Shown here one piece after another: positions 33,772 to 42,781 of a stretch of DNA of 64,000 nt; the stretch's first letter is position 1, and every line of letters starts with the position of its first letter. A program made the position numbers and the translations under genes. The notes under the pieces were generated by a model. The model had not been told where the DNA came from. It did no database searches and saw nothing but the letters and a program-made list of their open reading frames with translations. Source of the stretch: JBBECJ01 sp963763325 (GTDB lineage Bacteria; Chloroflexota; Chloroflexia; Thermomicrobiales; CFX8); NCBI GenBank assembly GCA_963763325.1, contig CAVXOL010000023.1, forward strand, positions 186,001 through 250,000. Reading direction: 5' to 3'.

Positions 33772-34665
33772 TCAATCCAGCCGCGACGAAACCCGAGAAT
33801 CCGGGACTCTTAGCCTGGGAAGTACCCGCCGAACGACAACCGAGAAGAGGTAAACCTCGTAGCCGAACGGAATGTAGCCCCCATACCCGAGGATCGGCAT
33901 CTCGAATAGGTGCAGGTGCTCAGCGTACGGGATTGAGTAGCTCCATTTCGGCAGCGAGTAGACGTTCCACATCTCCCAGAACCAGCCGCAAATCAACGTT
34001 CCTGCGGCGATATTGAACAGCGGTGACCAGTCGTGCCGCTCGATGTGCCACGCCAGCGAGCGGCCACCGAGCCAGCTGGCGACCGGATCGAGGACGAAGA
34101 CGACCGATATCCAGACAAGTGGAAAGAAGAGGTCCGGACGCGCAAGCGTCATGCCAATCATGATCCAGCCAGCAACGTGAATTGCGATCAGCAGGTTCCT
34201 TTTAGCTTCAATCGGTGGCAGCCGTCGTAACGGATCGATCCGAAACGACCGGACGAACTCAGTCGTCGTCAGCACGGCTGGAACGACGGTCGAGAATGAC
34301 AGGCTGGCCAGCAGTGCGTACTCAATGGCGGTGTAGCGTGCCGGCCCCAGATACTGCCAATTGTCGACGCGTTCGTTGAATCCTTCGAACAGCCACCAGA
34401 GCGGGACCGAGACGGCGTACAGCCCAAGCACGCGCCAGCCGTCGCGATGTATTGGTGATGTGCCTGTCCGCATTGCGGCCATCCCGTCGACGGCCAGGAT
34501 AAAACCGAGCCAGAGTGGGAAGAAGTAGTAGTCAGAGATCGGACGCACCCGCATCCACGAAATCGTCCAGAAGAGTGCAACGAGCGACAAGCCAATCAGC
34601 ACACGACCGATCGCCCCCCTGTCCCAGGTTGGGATGTCGTACCGTCGTCTCACCAGATCGGTCAT
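33772..34665 (-). CDS. Polytopic membrane protein of unknown function
   Basis: Encodes 297 residues from the ATG at 34665 (MTDLVRRRYDIPTWDRGAIG), with a GGAGAAAG region upstream. Seven or eight hydrophobic segments are visible, with conserved-looking aromatic motifs (WWLFEGFNERVDNWQYLGPA and GWFWEMWNVYSLPKWSY) between them. I do not recognise the family. It is divergent from rpe across 78 bases and upstream of the FHA genes. Confidence 0.8.
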   Translation of the reverse strand: MTDLVRRRYDIPTWDRGAIGRVLIGLSLVALFWTISWMRVRPISDYYFFPLWLGFILAVDGMAAMRTGTSPIHRDGWRVLGLYAVSVPLWWLFEGFNERVDNWQYLGPARYTAIEYALLASLSFSTVVPAVLTTTEFVRSFRIDPLRRLPPIEAKRNLLIAIHVAGWIMIGMTLARPDLFFPLVWISVVFVLDPVASWLGGRSLAWHIERHDWSPLFNIAAGTLICGWFWEMWNVYSLPKWSYSIPYAEHLHLFEMPILGYGGYIPFGYEVYLFSVVVRRVLPRLRVPDSRVSSRLD

Positions 34666-34743
34666 GCCTCCACACTTTCTCCTTCCAGAGTGCCGATACC
34701 GGCATGGTGCTTGCATCATCGCCCGAAATGCGTTGCAATCTGC

Positions 34744-35427
34744 ATGATGTTTAAACGACGGAGCGACGGCGCGCTGATATCGCCATCAGTCCTCAACAGC
34801 GACCTGACCCGGCTGGCCGACTCCCTACGGCTGATGGAGGAGGCGGGAGCGGACTTCGTCCATCTCGACGTGATGGACGGCATGTTCGTGCCGAACATCT
34901 CGATCGGCATTCCAGTCGTCGCATCGGTGCGCGCTGCAACCAGTCTCCCGCTCGATGTCCACCTCATGATCGATGCACCCGAGCGTTACGTCGCTGAGTT
35001 CATCGAATCCGGCGCCGACATTCTAACGGTCCACGTCGAAGCGACACGACACCCGCATCGTACGTTGCAGGCGATCCGCGAACGTGGAGCTAGTCCCGGT
35101 CTGGCCATCAATCCCGGCACTCCTGTCGACCATGTGATTGAGCTGTTGCACCTCTGCGATCTCGTCCTCATCATGAGCGTCAACCCCGGCTTCGGCGGCC
35201 AGACATTCATCCCACAGACATTGCGTCGAATCCAGCAACTGCGATCCGCGATTCGCGACAGCGGCTACGAGACACTAATCGAAGTTGATGGCGGCGTCTC
35301 GACGCGCAACGCCTTGGAAATCGCTTCAGCCGGCGCAGATGTGCTCGTGTCCGGCACGGCTCTCTTCGGCGCGGACGAAGGTCTCGTCGCCGCCCTCCGT
35401 TCGCTGCGGGCGTCATCCAAACCCTGA
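34744..35427 (+). CDS. rpe: Ribulose-phosphate 3-epimerase
   Basis: Encodes 227 residues from the first of two adjacent ATGs at 34744. It interconverts ribulose 5-phosphate and xylulose 5-phosphate. The TIM-barrel signatures are present: ISPSVLNSDLTRLADSLRLM, the metal and catalytic residues in FVHLDVMDGMFVPN, the loop LIMSVNPGFGGQTFI and the phosphate site EVDGGVSTRNA. In Firmicutes rpe lies beside the prpC-prkC phosphatase-kinase pair; here a PP2C gene is 2.6 kb away. Confidence 0.95.
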   Translation: MMFKRRSDGALISPSVLNSDLTRLADSLRLMEEAGADFVHLDVMDGMFVPNISIGIPVVASVRAATSLPLDVHLMIDAPERYVAEFIESGADILTVHVEATRHPHRTLQAIRERGASPGLAINPGTPVDHVIELLHLCDLVLIMSVNPGFGGQTFIPQTLRRIQQLRSAIRDSGYETLIEVDGGVSTRNALEIASAGADVLVSGTALFGADEGLVAALRSLRASSKP

Positions 35428-35551
35428 ACAGCGGTCTGGAGTGCCAGGCGTCGTGTTGATCGGCACGGAATGGCCAATCCGCGTCGGGCGGGTTGTCAGC
35501 CCGGACACGAGGTACCGTTGTCATCAAAACTACTGGACAGCGATCGCACCG

Positions 35552-37168
35552 TTAGCTCGCGTCTCTACCCGCCCGCATCCTGGACACAACTGCGACAGCG
35601 ATGAGACAGATTACGGCCGCGATGACGAAGGTCTCACGGATCACGTCGAGCGTCAGTGGGACAACCGCATCGTTGAAGTACTCCTGCTGGCGCAAGAAGT
35701 ACTCAGTCGTCGATTCACCCGGGTTCGGAGAGATCTGAGGGAGGGCGTCAACCTTCTGATCGAGTCGTTCCAGCCCGTAGGCAGTGATCGCCGAGAGGCC
35801 GATCGTCATTCCCAGCAGCCGCGCCAGCAGCACCAGTCCGGACGCAGCGCCGTAATCCTCGGCTCTCGCTGCCCGGATAGCGACTTCTCCGATCGGCGCG
35901 ATGACGATACCAAGTCCCAGACCGGCGATGGCGATCGTTATCGACATCTGAGACAGAACGAACTCGTCCGGCCACCAGCGCATCGTAACGAACCCGACCG
36001 CTCCGAGAAGAAGGCCCGTGATGGCTGTCAATCGTGGCCCGGCTCGATCCACTGCCCTGCCTCCGACCAACGCACCAATCGTCATCGCGATGGTCAAGCT
36101 GCCGAGCAGCAGCGCCGTATCACGCGACACGTCGTCTTCGTCAACCAGCAGCGCGACGGCCAACGGCGCGTTCACCATTGCCGTGATCAACGCAGCGCCA
36201 ACCAGGACATTGGCCCCACCGGCAATCTGGAAGACACGTGACCGAACAAGCGCTCGGGGAAGGATTGGGGTCTCGGCACGACGCTCCAGGACAACGAATG
36301 CCACGAACGCGACCAGCGACACTACCAGGATCGGAAATCTGTAGTCAGCCAGCGGGTTTGTCGATCCGCCGAGTTGCGCGGCGCCCTGCTCGGCGCCTAA
36401 TGACCCCTCACTGCCCGACGAGAGCGCGAGGCAGACGCCAACCAGCCCGATCGTCCCGACCAGCGCCGAGACCAGGCTCGGACGAGACTCGGGACGCCGG
36501 GGAGCGACCGGCATCCGCGTCATGTACAGCAGAACTGCGGCAGCCATCCCGAGTGGCAGATTCAGCCAGAAGATCGCGCGCCATGAGTCAAACAGGCCGT
36601 TGATCGCCGCGCCCCAGACCGGGCCGAGGACCCAACCAAATGTATCGACCGCCGCGACCATACCGAGCGCCGCAGCCCGTCGATGGCGCGGGACGACATC
36701 AGCGACCAGCGCCATCGAAACCGGCAGCATCGCCCCGCCGCCAAGTCCCTGTAACGTCCGGCCAGCGATCATCAGCGACAGGCTCTGCGATATGGCAACC
36801 AGCACCGAGCCAGCCAGAAACAACACCATTGCAACCGTGAAGACTGGAATACGCCCAGCGAAATCGGAAATCCTGCCGGTGATCGGGACGGTCACAGTAT
36901 AGGCAACGAGGTACGAGAGGACGATCCAGGAATATTTATCAGCATCGACTGGGTTGATTTGAAGGTCGTTCAAGACAGTTGGCAGGATTGGCGCAACGAC
37001 CGTGAGATCGAGCGCCGCCAGAAAGACGACTGTCAGGACCGGCAGCAGGATCAGACGCTGCTGCCGGTCGGTGACTGCTGGCTCAGTCAATGTCAGGACG
37101 TCCGCGTCGGAACCACCGGCGCGTCGATCTCGATCTCCTTGCCGTGCTCCGTCAGGTTCAATGTCCAT
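35552..37168 (-). CDS. MFS drug/lipid exporter, DHA2 (EmrB/QacA) family
   Basis: Encodes 538 residues with about 14 membrane segments. Family motifs include ILLPVLTVVFLAALDLTVVA in helix 1, GRISDFAGRIPVF (motif A) and RTLQGLGGGAMLPVSMALVA (motif B). The ATG at 37168 gives a 76-base overlap with the upstream lipoprotein gene; a TTG at 37090 just past that gene's stop is an alternative start. Pairing with an LppX/LprAFG-type lipoprotein recalls mycobacterial LprG with the MFS pump P55, which export triacylated lipids; that role is inferred here. Confidence 0.9.
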   Translation of the reverse strand: MDIEPDGARQGDRDRRAGGSDADVLTLTEPAVTDRQQRLILLPVLTVVFLAALDLTVVAPILPTVLNDLQINPVDADKYSWIVLSYLVAYTVTVPITGRISDFAGRIPVFTVAMVLFLAGSVLVAISQSLSLMIAGRTLQGLGGGAMLPVSMALVADVVPRHRRAAALGMVAAVDTFGWVLGPVWGAAINGLFDSWRAIFWLNLPLGMAAAVLLYMTRMPVAPRRPESRPSLVSALVGTIGLVGVCLALSSGSEGSLGAEQGAAQLGGSTNPLADYRFPILVVSLVAFVAFVVLERRAETPILPRALVRSRVFQIAGGANVLVGAALITAMVNAPLAVALLVDEDDVSRDTALLLGSLTIAMTIGALVGGRAVDRAGPRLTAITGLLLGAVGFVTMRWWPDEFVLSQMSITIAIAGLGLGIVIAPIGEVAIRAARAEDYGAASGLVLLARLLGMTIGLSAITAYGLERLDQKVDALPQISPNPGESTTEYFLRQQEYFNDAVVPLTLDVIRETFVIAAVICLIAVAVVSRMRAGRDAS

Positions 37169-37845
37169 GTGGCAGGCGAGTCGCGCACGCCTTCAGGTTC
37201 GGTCAGAACGACTCGCAACAGCTTCGCATCGTCGACGGCAGTCCACAGCGTCACCTCGATGTCCTCTCCGGCGATCGTGCCGGCGGTGATCTCCGCTACG
37301 CGGTCTGCCGGTACCGTGCCGGTTACGCGATTGGCCGACTGTCCATCGACGTCCTCGGTGCCGTCGAGTTCCGGATTCTCGAGATCGGTCATGATCGGGC
37401 CAATTCCGTCAGAGTCGCTGAAGAGGACTGATGGATCGTAGCTGAAGTCATCGGGCGCCTTTTCCCAGTTACCCGAGAGCAGGTTGGTAATATAGATTTC
37501 TCCATCGACCGCTACGAGCGAGATGTCGAGGACCGAAATCTGAGCATCGACCGTTGCGCTCGCGGATACCGAGCCGGGGCGCTTGATATCGCCCTCTGCC
37601 GACAACAGCTTGATTGTCTCGTCTTCGTCGAGGTATGCGTCACCTTCAATTTCGAGGGCGAAGTGAGCACTCTCTGTCTCGTCCCATGCCCCTCGGGCAG
37701 CCTCGAGCACGTCCTCGGCCGTCATCTCGGAGACGGGACTCGCGCCAGCATCAGAGTCGTCCCCATCGTCGTCATCCCCCATGCAGGCCGTCATCGTAAA
37801 GACGACCAGAACCAGTAAAATCATCGAACGAAACCGTCGTGGCAT
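37093..37845 (-). CDS. LppX/LprAFG-family lipoprotein
   Basis: Encodes 250 residues. A lipoprotein signal peptide ends in the lipobox MTAC, with the acylated Cys at residue 21, followed by an Asp-rich linker (MGDDDDGDDSDAG). The mature domain has the beta-rich pattern of LppX_LprAFG proteins (SAHFALEIEGDAYLDEDETI; ISVLDISLVAVDGEIYITNL). These proteins hold lipids in a hydrophobic cavity at the outer face of the membrane. It overlaps the MFS exporter gene and lies upstream of it. Confidence 0.88.
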   Translation of the reverse strand: MPRRFRSMILLVLVVFTMTACMGDDDDGDDSDAGASPVSEMTAEDVLEAARGAWDETESAHFALEIEGDAYLDEDETIKLLSAEGDIKRPGSVSASATVDAQISVLDISLVAVDGEIYITNLLSGNWEKAPDDFSYDPSVLFSDSDGIGPIMTDLENPELDGTEDVDGQSANRVTGTVPADRVAEITAGTIAGEDIEVTLWTAVDDAKLLRVVLTEPEGVRDSPATWTLNLTEHGKEIEIDAPVVPTRTS

Positions 37846-38031
37846 GCTTACCCCTCGCTAGTAGCCATCTGTCTCGCATTATGAGGCTGGATCAGTGGAT
37901 GCTGCGGTGCAAACGCGAAACAGTATCGTATTATAGGCGGGTGTACGCACTATCCGTTCCAAAGCAGGGTTCCAAGTATCGAGCGTGACGCCGCAGTGCG
38001 GCATGGCATGTAACTGAGGAGAGTCGCGGAC

Positions 38032-38913
38032 GTGGAGGACACCCGGCTGGTCGTAGGAGCGGCAACTGACCCCGGACCAGTTCGGGAGCAGAACGAAGAC
38101 GCCGTCTACCACAACGTGTTGGTCGATACTCCCGGCAATGAGCTGACGCTCCTGGCCGTCGCGGATGGGATGGGTGGCTACCAGCGTGGAGAAGTCGCCG
38201 CTCAAATGGCGATCGACACACTCATCGAACGCTTCAGCAGCAACGACACCGATGACATCGTCCTGATGATCAAGCAAGCCTTCCGCCTGGCGAACGAGCG
38301 CATCTATGCCGACGGCTCGGCCGAAGGTGAACATAACATGATGGGCACGACGCTAGTCGTCGGCGCCTTGCGTGGGACCGACCTCGTGATCGGCAATGTT
38401 GGCGACAGCCGCGCCTACCTCGTCCGCGCCAACTCTCTCAACCAGGTCAGCACTGACCATTCGCTGGTCGCAGAGCAGGTGGCGATGGGTGCGATGACCC
38501 AGGAAGAGGCACGCGAGAGCCACCACAAGAACATCATCACGCGTGCACTCGGCCATCGCCAGCGCGTCGAGGTCGATGTCTTCGAGCTGACGCTGCTGCC
38601 GGACGATCGACTGCTGATATCGACCGACGGTCTCCACGACTATCTGGAGGACGAGGATATCGTCGACCTGATGACGCAAATGCAACCGGAGGATGCGGCA
38701 CGCGAGATGGTCGCGCGAGCGATCCAGGCTGGCTCAACTGACAACGTCTCGGCGTTGGTAGCGTGGGCGGCGCCGGTCAGCGTCCTCGACGCTCCACAGG
38801 TCGTCGTGCCAGCTGGCGAGCCAGCAGGCGCGAACCGAATGATCACGATTCTGGTGCTGGTCGGATTGGTGATCTTTATCGCAATCATCGGCTATATCCT
38901 GCTGGCAGCCTAG
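38032..38913 (+). CDS. PP2C-family Ser/Thr protein phosphatase (PstP/PrpC-like)
   Basis: Encodes 293 residues from a GTG at 38032 with GAGGAG upstream. The metal-binding and catalytic motifs are DPGPVREQNEDAVY, LLAVADGMGGYQRGEVAAQM, IGNVGDSRAYLVRA, LISTDGLHDYLEDE and STDNVSALV. A C-terminal membrane helix (about 268-291) anchors it, as in mycobacterial PstP. It would dephosphorylate targets of a Ser/Thr kinase that is not in this window, possibly including the FHA proteins nearby. Confidence 0.93.
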   Translation: MEDTRLVVGAATDPGPVREQNEDAVYHNVLVDTPGNELTLLAVADGMGGYQRGEVAAQMAIDTLIERFSSNDTDDIVLMIKQAFRLANERIYADGSAEGEHNMMGTTLVVGALRGTDLVIGNVGDSRAYLVRANSLNQVSTDHSLVAEQVAMGAMTQEEARESHHKNIITRALGHRQRVEVDVFELTLLPDDRLLISTDGLHDYLEDEDIVDLMTQMQPEDAAREMVARAIQAGSTDNVSALVAWAAPVSVLDAPQVVVPAGEPAGANRMITILVLVGLVIFIAIIGYILLAA

Positions 38914-38924
38914 AACGAGCTCGG

Positions 38925-39794
38925 ATGACGCGCCGGATCGTCGATGCCCACACGCATATATTTCCGCCAGATATTGTTACTCAGCGCGAGGCGTACCACT
39001 CGCGTGATGTCTGGTTCAGCCTCTGCTATGAAGACCCGAAGCTGCTGCTGGCGTCTCCCGAAGACCTGATCGCCAGCATGGATGAGGCCGGCATCCAGAC
39101 GTCGATCGCCTGCGGCTTCCCGTGGGCTGATCCGGGGCTCTGCCGCGAGCACAACGACTGGATGGCGGAAGCCTGCCGAGCGCATCCGGGCCGGATTGCA
39201 TTCCTGGCAATCGTCGCTCCGCAGCAACCCGGCGCAGCAGCCGAGGCCGAACGTGCGTTTGCCCTCGGAGCCGTCGGTATCGGAGAACTGAATGCCGACG
39301 CACAAGGGTTTGACCTGACCGAACCCGAGTCAATCCGCGAATTGATGACGCTTTGCCACGACATGCAGAAGCCTGTCATGCTGCACTCAACCGAACCAAT
39401 CGGTCACCTTTACCCTGGCAAGGGCGCGGCGACACCCGAACGGCTCTTCGTCTGGTTGAGCGCCTACCCGGCACAGCCGGTTGTCCTCGCCCACTGGGGC
39501 GGCGGGCTACCCTTCTACGAGCTGATGCCGGAGGTAAGCGCAGTCACCAGGTACGTTGCGTACGATTCGGCGGCGACGACTTATCTCTACAAGCACGCCG
39601 TCTTCCCGCGCGTCGCGTCGCTCGTTGGCGCGGATCGCGTCGTCTTCGGTAGCGATTACCCGATCCTGCGACAGGATCGACTGACGCAACGCGTCGCGCG
39701 CCAGTTCGAGGATGACACGACGCTGGACATGATCTACGCGAGTAACGCCGACCGCATCTACGGGTTGGCACAATCCGGAGAGGCAGCCTCGTGA
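38925..39794 (+). CDS. Amidohydrolase 2 family metal-dependent hydrolase
   Basis: Encodes 289 residues from the ATG at 38925 (MTRRIVDAHTHIFPP), 11 bases after the phosphatase stop. The metal site HTH near the start, MLHSTEPIGHLYP and LAHWGGGLPFYELM in the barrel and VVFGSDYPILRQDR near the C-terminus are typical of TIM-barrel amidohydrolases and decarboxylases. The substrate is unknown. The stop overlaps the ruvA GTG by four bases, so it is in one operon with it. Confidence 0.88.
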   Translation: MTRRIVDAHTHIFPPDIVTQREAYHSRDVWFSLCYEDPKLLLASPEDLIASMDEAGIQTSIACGFPWADPGLCREHNDWMAEACRAHPGRIAFLAIVAPQQPGAAAEAERAFALGAVGIGELNADAQGFDLTEPESIRELMTLCHDMQKPVMLHSTEPIGHLYPGKGAATPERLFVWLSAYPAQPVVLAHWGGGLPFYELMPEVSAVTRYVAYDSAATTYLYKHAVFPRVASLVGADRVVFGSDYPILRQDRLTQRVARQFEDDTTLDMIYASNADRIYGLAQSGEAAS

Positions 39795-40372
39795 TCGCAG
39801 GGCTTCGGGGACAAATCGGACGGATCGAAGCAGCAGCCGTCGTCGTCGATCTACACGGGTTCATGTTGCGGGTGCAGACGTCGACGCGGGTACTCGCCAA
39901 CCTTGGCTCGACCGGCGATCCAATCGAGCTCGTCACCCATCTGGCGGTGCGTGAAGACGCGATGACGCTCTACGGCTTCCCGACCCAGGCAGAACTGGAC
40001 CTCTTTGAGCTGTTGCTGACCGTCAGTGGCGTCGGACCCAAGGTCGCGCTTGCTCTGCTCTCGTTTGGGGAGCCATCAGCGCTCTATGAGGCAATTGCAA
40101 ACGAGGACACCGCACTGCTATCGAAGGTACCAGGCATCGGCAAGAAGACGGCCGAACAGATCGTCTTCCACCTGCGCCGCAAGCTGCCGGACTTCGTCCC
40201 AGCCGGCGCATCGCCAGCCAATGACGCCGACCGCGAAGCCGTCGCCGCCCTCGAAGCACTCGGCTACACGCTCCCCGAAGCACGCTCGGCTCTCGCCTCC
40301 GTCGAACAACGCGGCGGCATGACGATCGAGGAACGAGTATTCAACGCTCTTCAGCGTCTCGCACAACAGTGA
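39791..40372 (+). CDS. ruvA: Holliday junction DNA helicase subunit RuvA
   Basis: Encodes 193 residues, near the standard 200, from a GTG that overlaps the upstream stop (GTGA). RuvA binds four-way junctions and loads the RuvB motor. The N-terminal OB fold runs to about residue 62. Two helix-hairpin-helix motifs follow (LLLTVSGVGPKVALALLSFG and LSKVPGIGKKTAEQIVFHLR). The C-terminal RuvB-contacting domain starts near 148 (REAVAALEALGYTLPEARSA). ruvB and ruvC are not adjacent. No SOS box is seen upstream. Confidence 0.95.
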   Translation: MIAGLRGQIGRIEAAAVVVDLHGFMLRVQTSTRVLANLGSTGDPIELVTHLAVREDAMTLYGFPTQAELDLFELLLTVSGVGPKVALALLSFGEPSALYEAIANEDTALLSKVPGIGKKTAEQIVFHLRRKLPDFVPAGASPANDADREAVAALEALGYTLPEARSALASVEQRGGMTIEERVFNALQRLAQQ

Positions 40373-40399
40373 CAACCATTCGGGACGAGGCAGGCGAGA

Positions 40400-41653
40400 C
40401 TATTCCGGTCGAAGGCGTTCCAAACGCTGCTCAACAGCAGCAGCGTGGGCCGTCAGCCCTTCGGCGTGGGCGATCCGGACCGCGGCGGGGCCGACCTCTC
40501 GCAGCCCGCGTTCGTTGAGGCCGATGACCGAGATGATCTTTACGAAGTCGCTGACATTGACCGGCGACGAGAAACGCGCCGTCCGCCCGGTCGGCATGAC
40601 GTGGCTCGGGCCGGCGGTGTAGTCGCCGATGACCTCCGGCGAATGCTCGCCGACGAAGATCCCCCCAGCGTGCTTGACACTGGCGATGTGTGCCCATGGG
40701 TCGGAGAGCAGAAGACACAGATGTTCGGGGGCATACTCGTTGGCGATCTCGAACGCTGAGTCCAGCGACGGCACGACGATGATGGCGCCGTTGTTGGCTA
40801 ACGACTCACTGGCGATCCCCTCACGGGAGAGCATCGCCAGCTGACGCTCAAGCTCCAGGTACACACGTTCGGCCAGCTGGCCGGAGGTCGTCAGCAGGAT
40901 CGCGCTCGCCATCGCGTCGTGTTCGGCCTGAGCCAGCATGTCAGCTGCGCAAAGAGCAGCATCGGCTGATTCATCGGCAATCAACAGCGTTTCGGTCGGG
41001 CCGGGTAGGGCATCAATCGCGACCTCGCCGTACACCTGCCGCTTGGCGAGCACGACGAAGATGTTGCCGGGACCGAGAATCTTGTCCACCTTCGGGACGC
41101 TGGCGGTGCCAAGTGCCATCGCCGCAATCGCCTGTGCGCCGCCAAGCTTGAAGACACGCTGAACCCCGGCGACGTGAGCCGCAACCGCCGTGACTGGCGC
41201 AATCCGACCGTCCCGCTCCGGAGGCGCGCAGACAACAACTTCTTCCACCCCGGCCACCGCTGCAGGAATCGCCGTCATCAGCAGCGACGATGGGTACGGC
41301 GCAGTCCCGCCTGGCGCGTAAAGGCCAACCCGTTCAAGCGGACGGATCAGTTGACCGAGCGCGCCTTCGGGCTGGAAGTCCATCCACGAATCAATGTGTT
41401 GCTGTTCGTGAAATCGCCGAATCCGGGCGGCAGCGAATCGCAGCGCCTCGGTGACATCAGCGGGAACGATCTCCAGCGCCGCGTCGATCTCAGCTTGCGT
41501 CACCTCGAACGAATCCAGATCGACGCCATCGATCTCGCGGGTGTAGTGACGCAGCGCCGTATCACCATTCGCGCGTACGTCGGCGATGATGCGGCTAACG
41601 ACCGCTTCAGCGCTCAGATCTTCGCCGAAGACTCGCATCACGCCGTCACGCAT
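40400..41653 (-). CDS. hisD: Histidinol dehydrogenase
   Basis: Encodes 417 residues, slightly shorter at the N-terminus than the usual 430; an in-frame stop lies 27-29 bases upstream of the ATG, so it cannot be extended. It oxidises histidinol to histidine in two NAD-linked steps. Zinc and catalytic residues are visible in DMLAQAEHDAMASAILLT, NEYAPEHLCLL and GIFVGEHSPEVIGDYTAGPS. GPTETLLIADESA and YAPGGTAPYPSSLLM are family hallmarks. It follows hisG in the hisZ/S-hisG-hisD order. Confidence 0.95.
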   Translation of the reverse strand: MRDGVMRVFGEDLSAEAVVSRIIADVRANGDTALRHYTREIDGVDLDSFEVTQAEIDAALEIVPADVTEALRFAAARIRRFHEQQHIDSWMDFQPEGALGQLIRPLERVGLYAPGGTAPYPSSLLMTAIPAAVAGVEEVVVCAPPERDGRIAPVTAVAAHVAGVQRVFKLGGAQAIAAMALGTASVPKVDKILGPGNIFVVLAKRQVYGEVAIDALPGPTETLLIADESADAALCAADMLAQAEHDAMASAILLTTSGQLAERVYLELERQLAMLSREGIASESLANNGAIIVVPSLDSAFEIANEYAPEHLCLLLSDPWAHIASVKHAGGIFVGEHSPEVIGDYTAGPSHVMPTGRTARFSSPVNVSDFVKIISVIGLNERGLREVGPAAVRIAHAEGLTAHAAAVEQRLERLRPE

Positions 41654-41737
41654 TCGCGGCGATAGGCTCGGCTTCGGTCATGTCGCGATTGCGGAGGACG
41701 AATGCACGGCCCTCGTTAGCGTCAGAGAACAGCCGCG

Positions 41738-42781
41738 TTACCACGAGCGACCGGCTCCCTTGCAACGCGCCGCAACCGCCACTTTCAGCCGCGCGAACGC
41801 GTCCGATTCGGTGTCAAACATGTAGTCTGGTGTGCTAACGGTGATCCCGCTTGAGCCTGCCAACCGCAGGTGATCGACGGCAGCCATCATCCGTTCAGCC
41901 GGAACGATCACGCTGACAGAGAACCAACGCTCGGTGCCGGCAGCCTTTGGAAATACCTGCGCGACTGTCGGACCCGTCTCGCCCGCCAGATCGATGTTGG
42001 AGACGATCTGTTCGGCGACAAGTTCCGGAGTCGCCGCCGCGATGTTGGCGGTGATGACCCTGAAGCTTCGCGAGCGCAATCTGGCCTCGCACAGTTCGAT
42101 GAAAGCGCGCGCCTGCTCCAGCCGTTCCGGCGAGGTCCCGATTGAGCGCAGGTTCGCGATCATGCATGCCTGCGCACGGAGGACGACACCACCGTCAATG
42201 ACGCGCAGGTGATTGTCGCGGAGGGTGACGCCGGTCTCGGTCAGGTCGGCGATCACGTCCGCGTATCCGAGCGCAGGAGCGGCTTCGAGCGCTCCATGAG
42301 CGGCGGTCAGCGTGAAGTAGTTGACACCGTTCCGATACAGGTGGTCGCTGACCAGGTTCTGGAACTTGGTCGCGATCCGCAACTGGCGACCATCACGCTT
42401 GAACTGGATCGACAGTTCGGCGAGATCGTCAATCGTCGTGATGTCGAGCCAGGACTCCGGTACGGCGATCACCAGTTGGCAACGGCGAAAGCCCAGGTCC
42501 TGGATGACGACATGCGTATCGGGGTCGTCGGATGTGTGCTCGGCCACAATGTCGTAACCGGTGATGCCGATGTCGGCGCTACCATCGGCGACCTTGTGGA
42601 CGATGTCTTCCGTGCGTTGGAACAGCACCTCGGCCTCAGGAATCGCTGACATGCGTCCCACGTACTGACGTGGGTTCGGTCGCCAGACGCTGAGCCCGGC
42701 GCTCTCCAGAAAGCGCCGCGTCGATTCCTCGTATGACCCCTTGCTCGTCAGAGCGATTCGCAGATGCGTGCCGTTTCTCAT
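41738..42781 (-). CDS. hisG: ATP phosphoribosyltransferase, long form
   Basis: Encodes 347 residues. It condenses ATP and PRPP in the first step of histidine synthesis. The N-terminal catalytic part has LRIALTSKGSYEESTRRFLE and GSADIGITGYDIVAE, and the PRPP loop region is YADVIADLTETGVTLRDNHL. The C-terminal regulatory (HisG_C) domain is present (WFSVSVIVPAERMMAAVDHL). It is about 50 residues longer than the E. coli long form. Long-form enzymes normally do not need HisZ, yet a HisZ/HisS-like gene precedes it with a four-base ATGA overlap. Confidence 0.93.
   Translation of the reverse strand: MRNGTHLRIALTSKGSYEESTRRFLESAGLSVWRPNPRQYVGRMSAIPEAEVLFQRTEDIVHKVADGSADIGITGYDIVAEHTSDDPDTHVVIQDLGFRRCQLVIAVPESWLDITTIDDLAELSIQFKRDGRQLRIATKFQNLVSDHLYRNGVNYFTLTAAHGALEAAPALGYADVIADLTETGVTLRDNHLRVIDGGVVLRAQACMIANLRSIGTSPERLEQARAFIELCEARLRSRSFRVITANIAAATPELVAEQIVSNIDLAGETGPTVAQVFPKAAGTERWFSVSVIVPAERMMAAVDHLRLAGSSGITVSTPDYMFDTESDAFARLKVAVAARCKGAGRSW

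Noticed and set aside
35285..36241. 318-codon plus-strand frame opposite the MFS gene
   Set aside because: Arg/Asp/Gln-rich antisense shadow of membrane-segment codons.
42636..42777. C-terminal extension of the uncorrected HisZ/HisS-like frame into hisG
   Set aside because: Arises only because of the frameshift near 43000; the restored frame stops at 42778.
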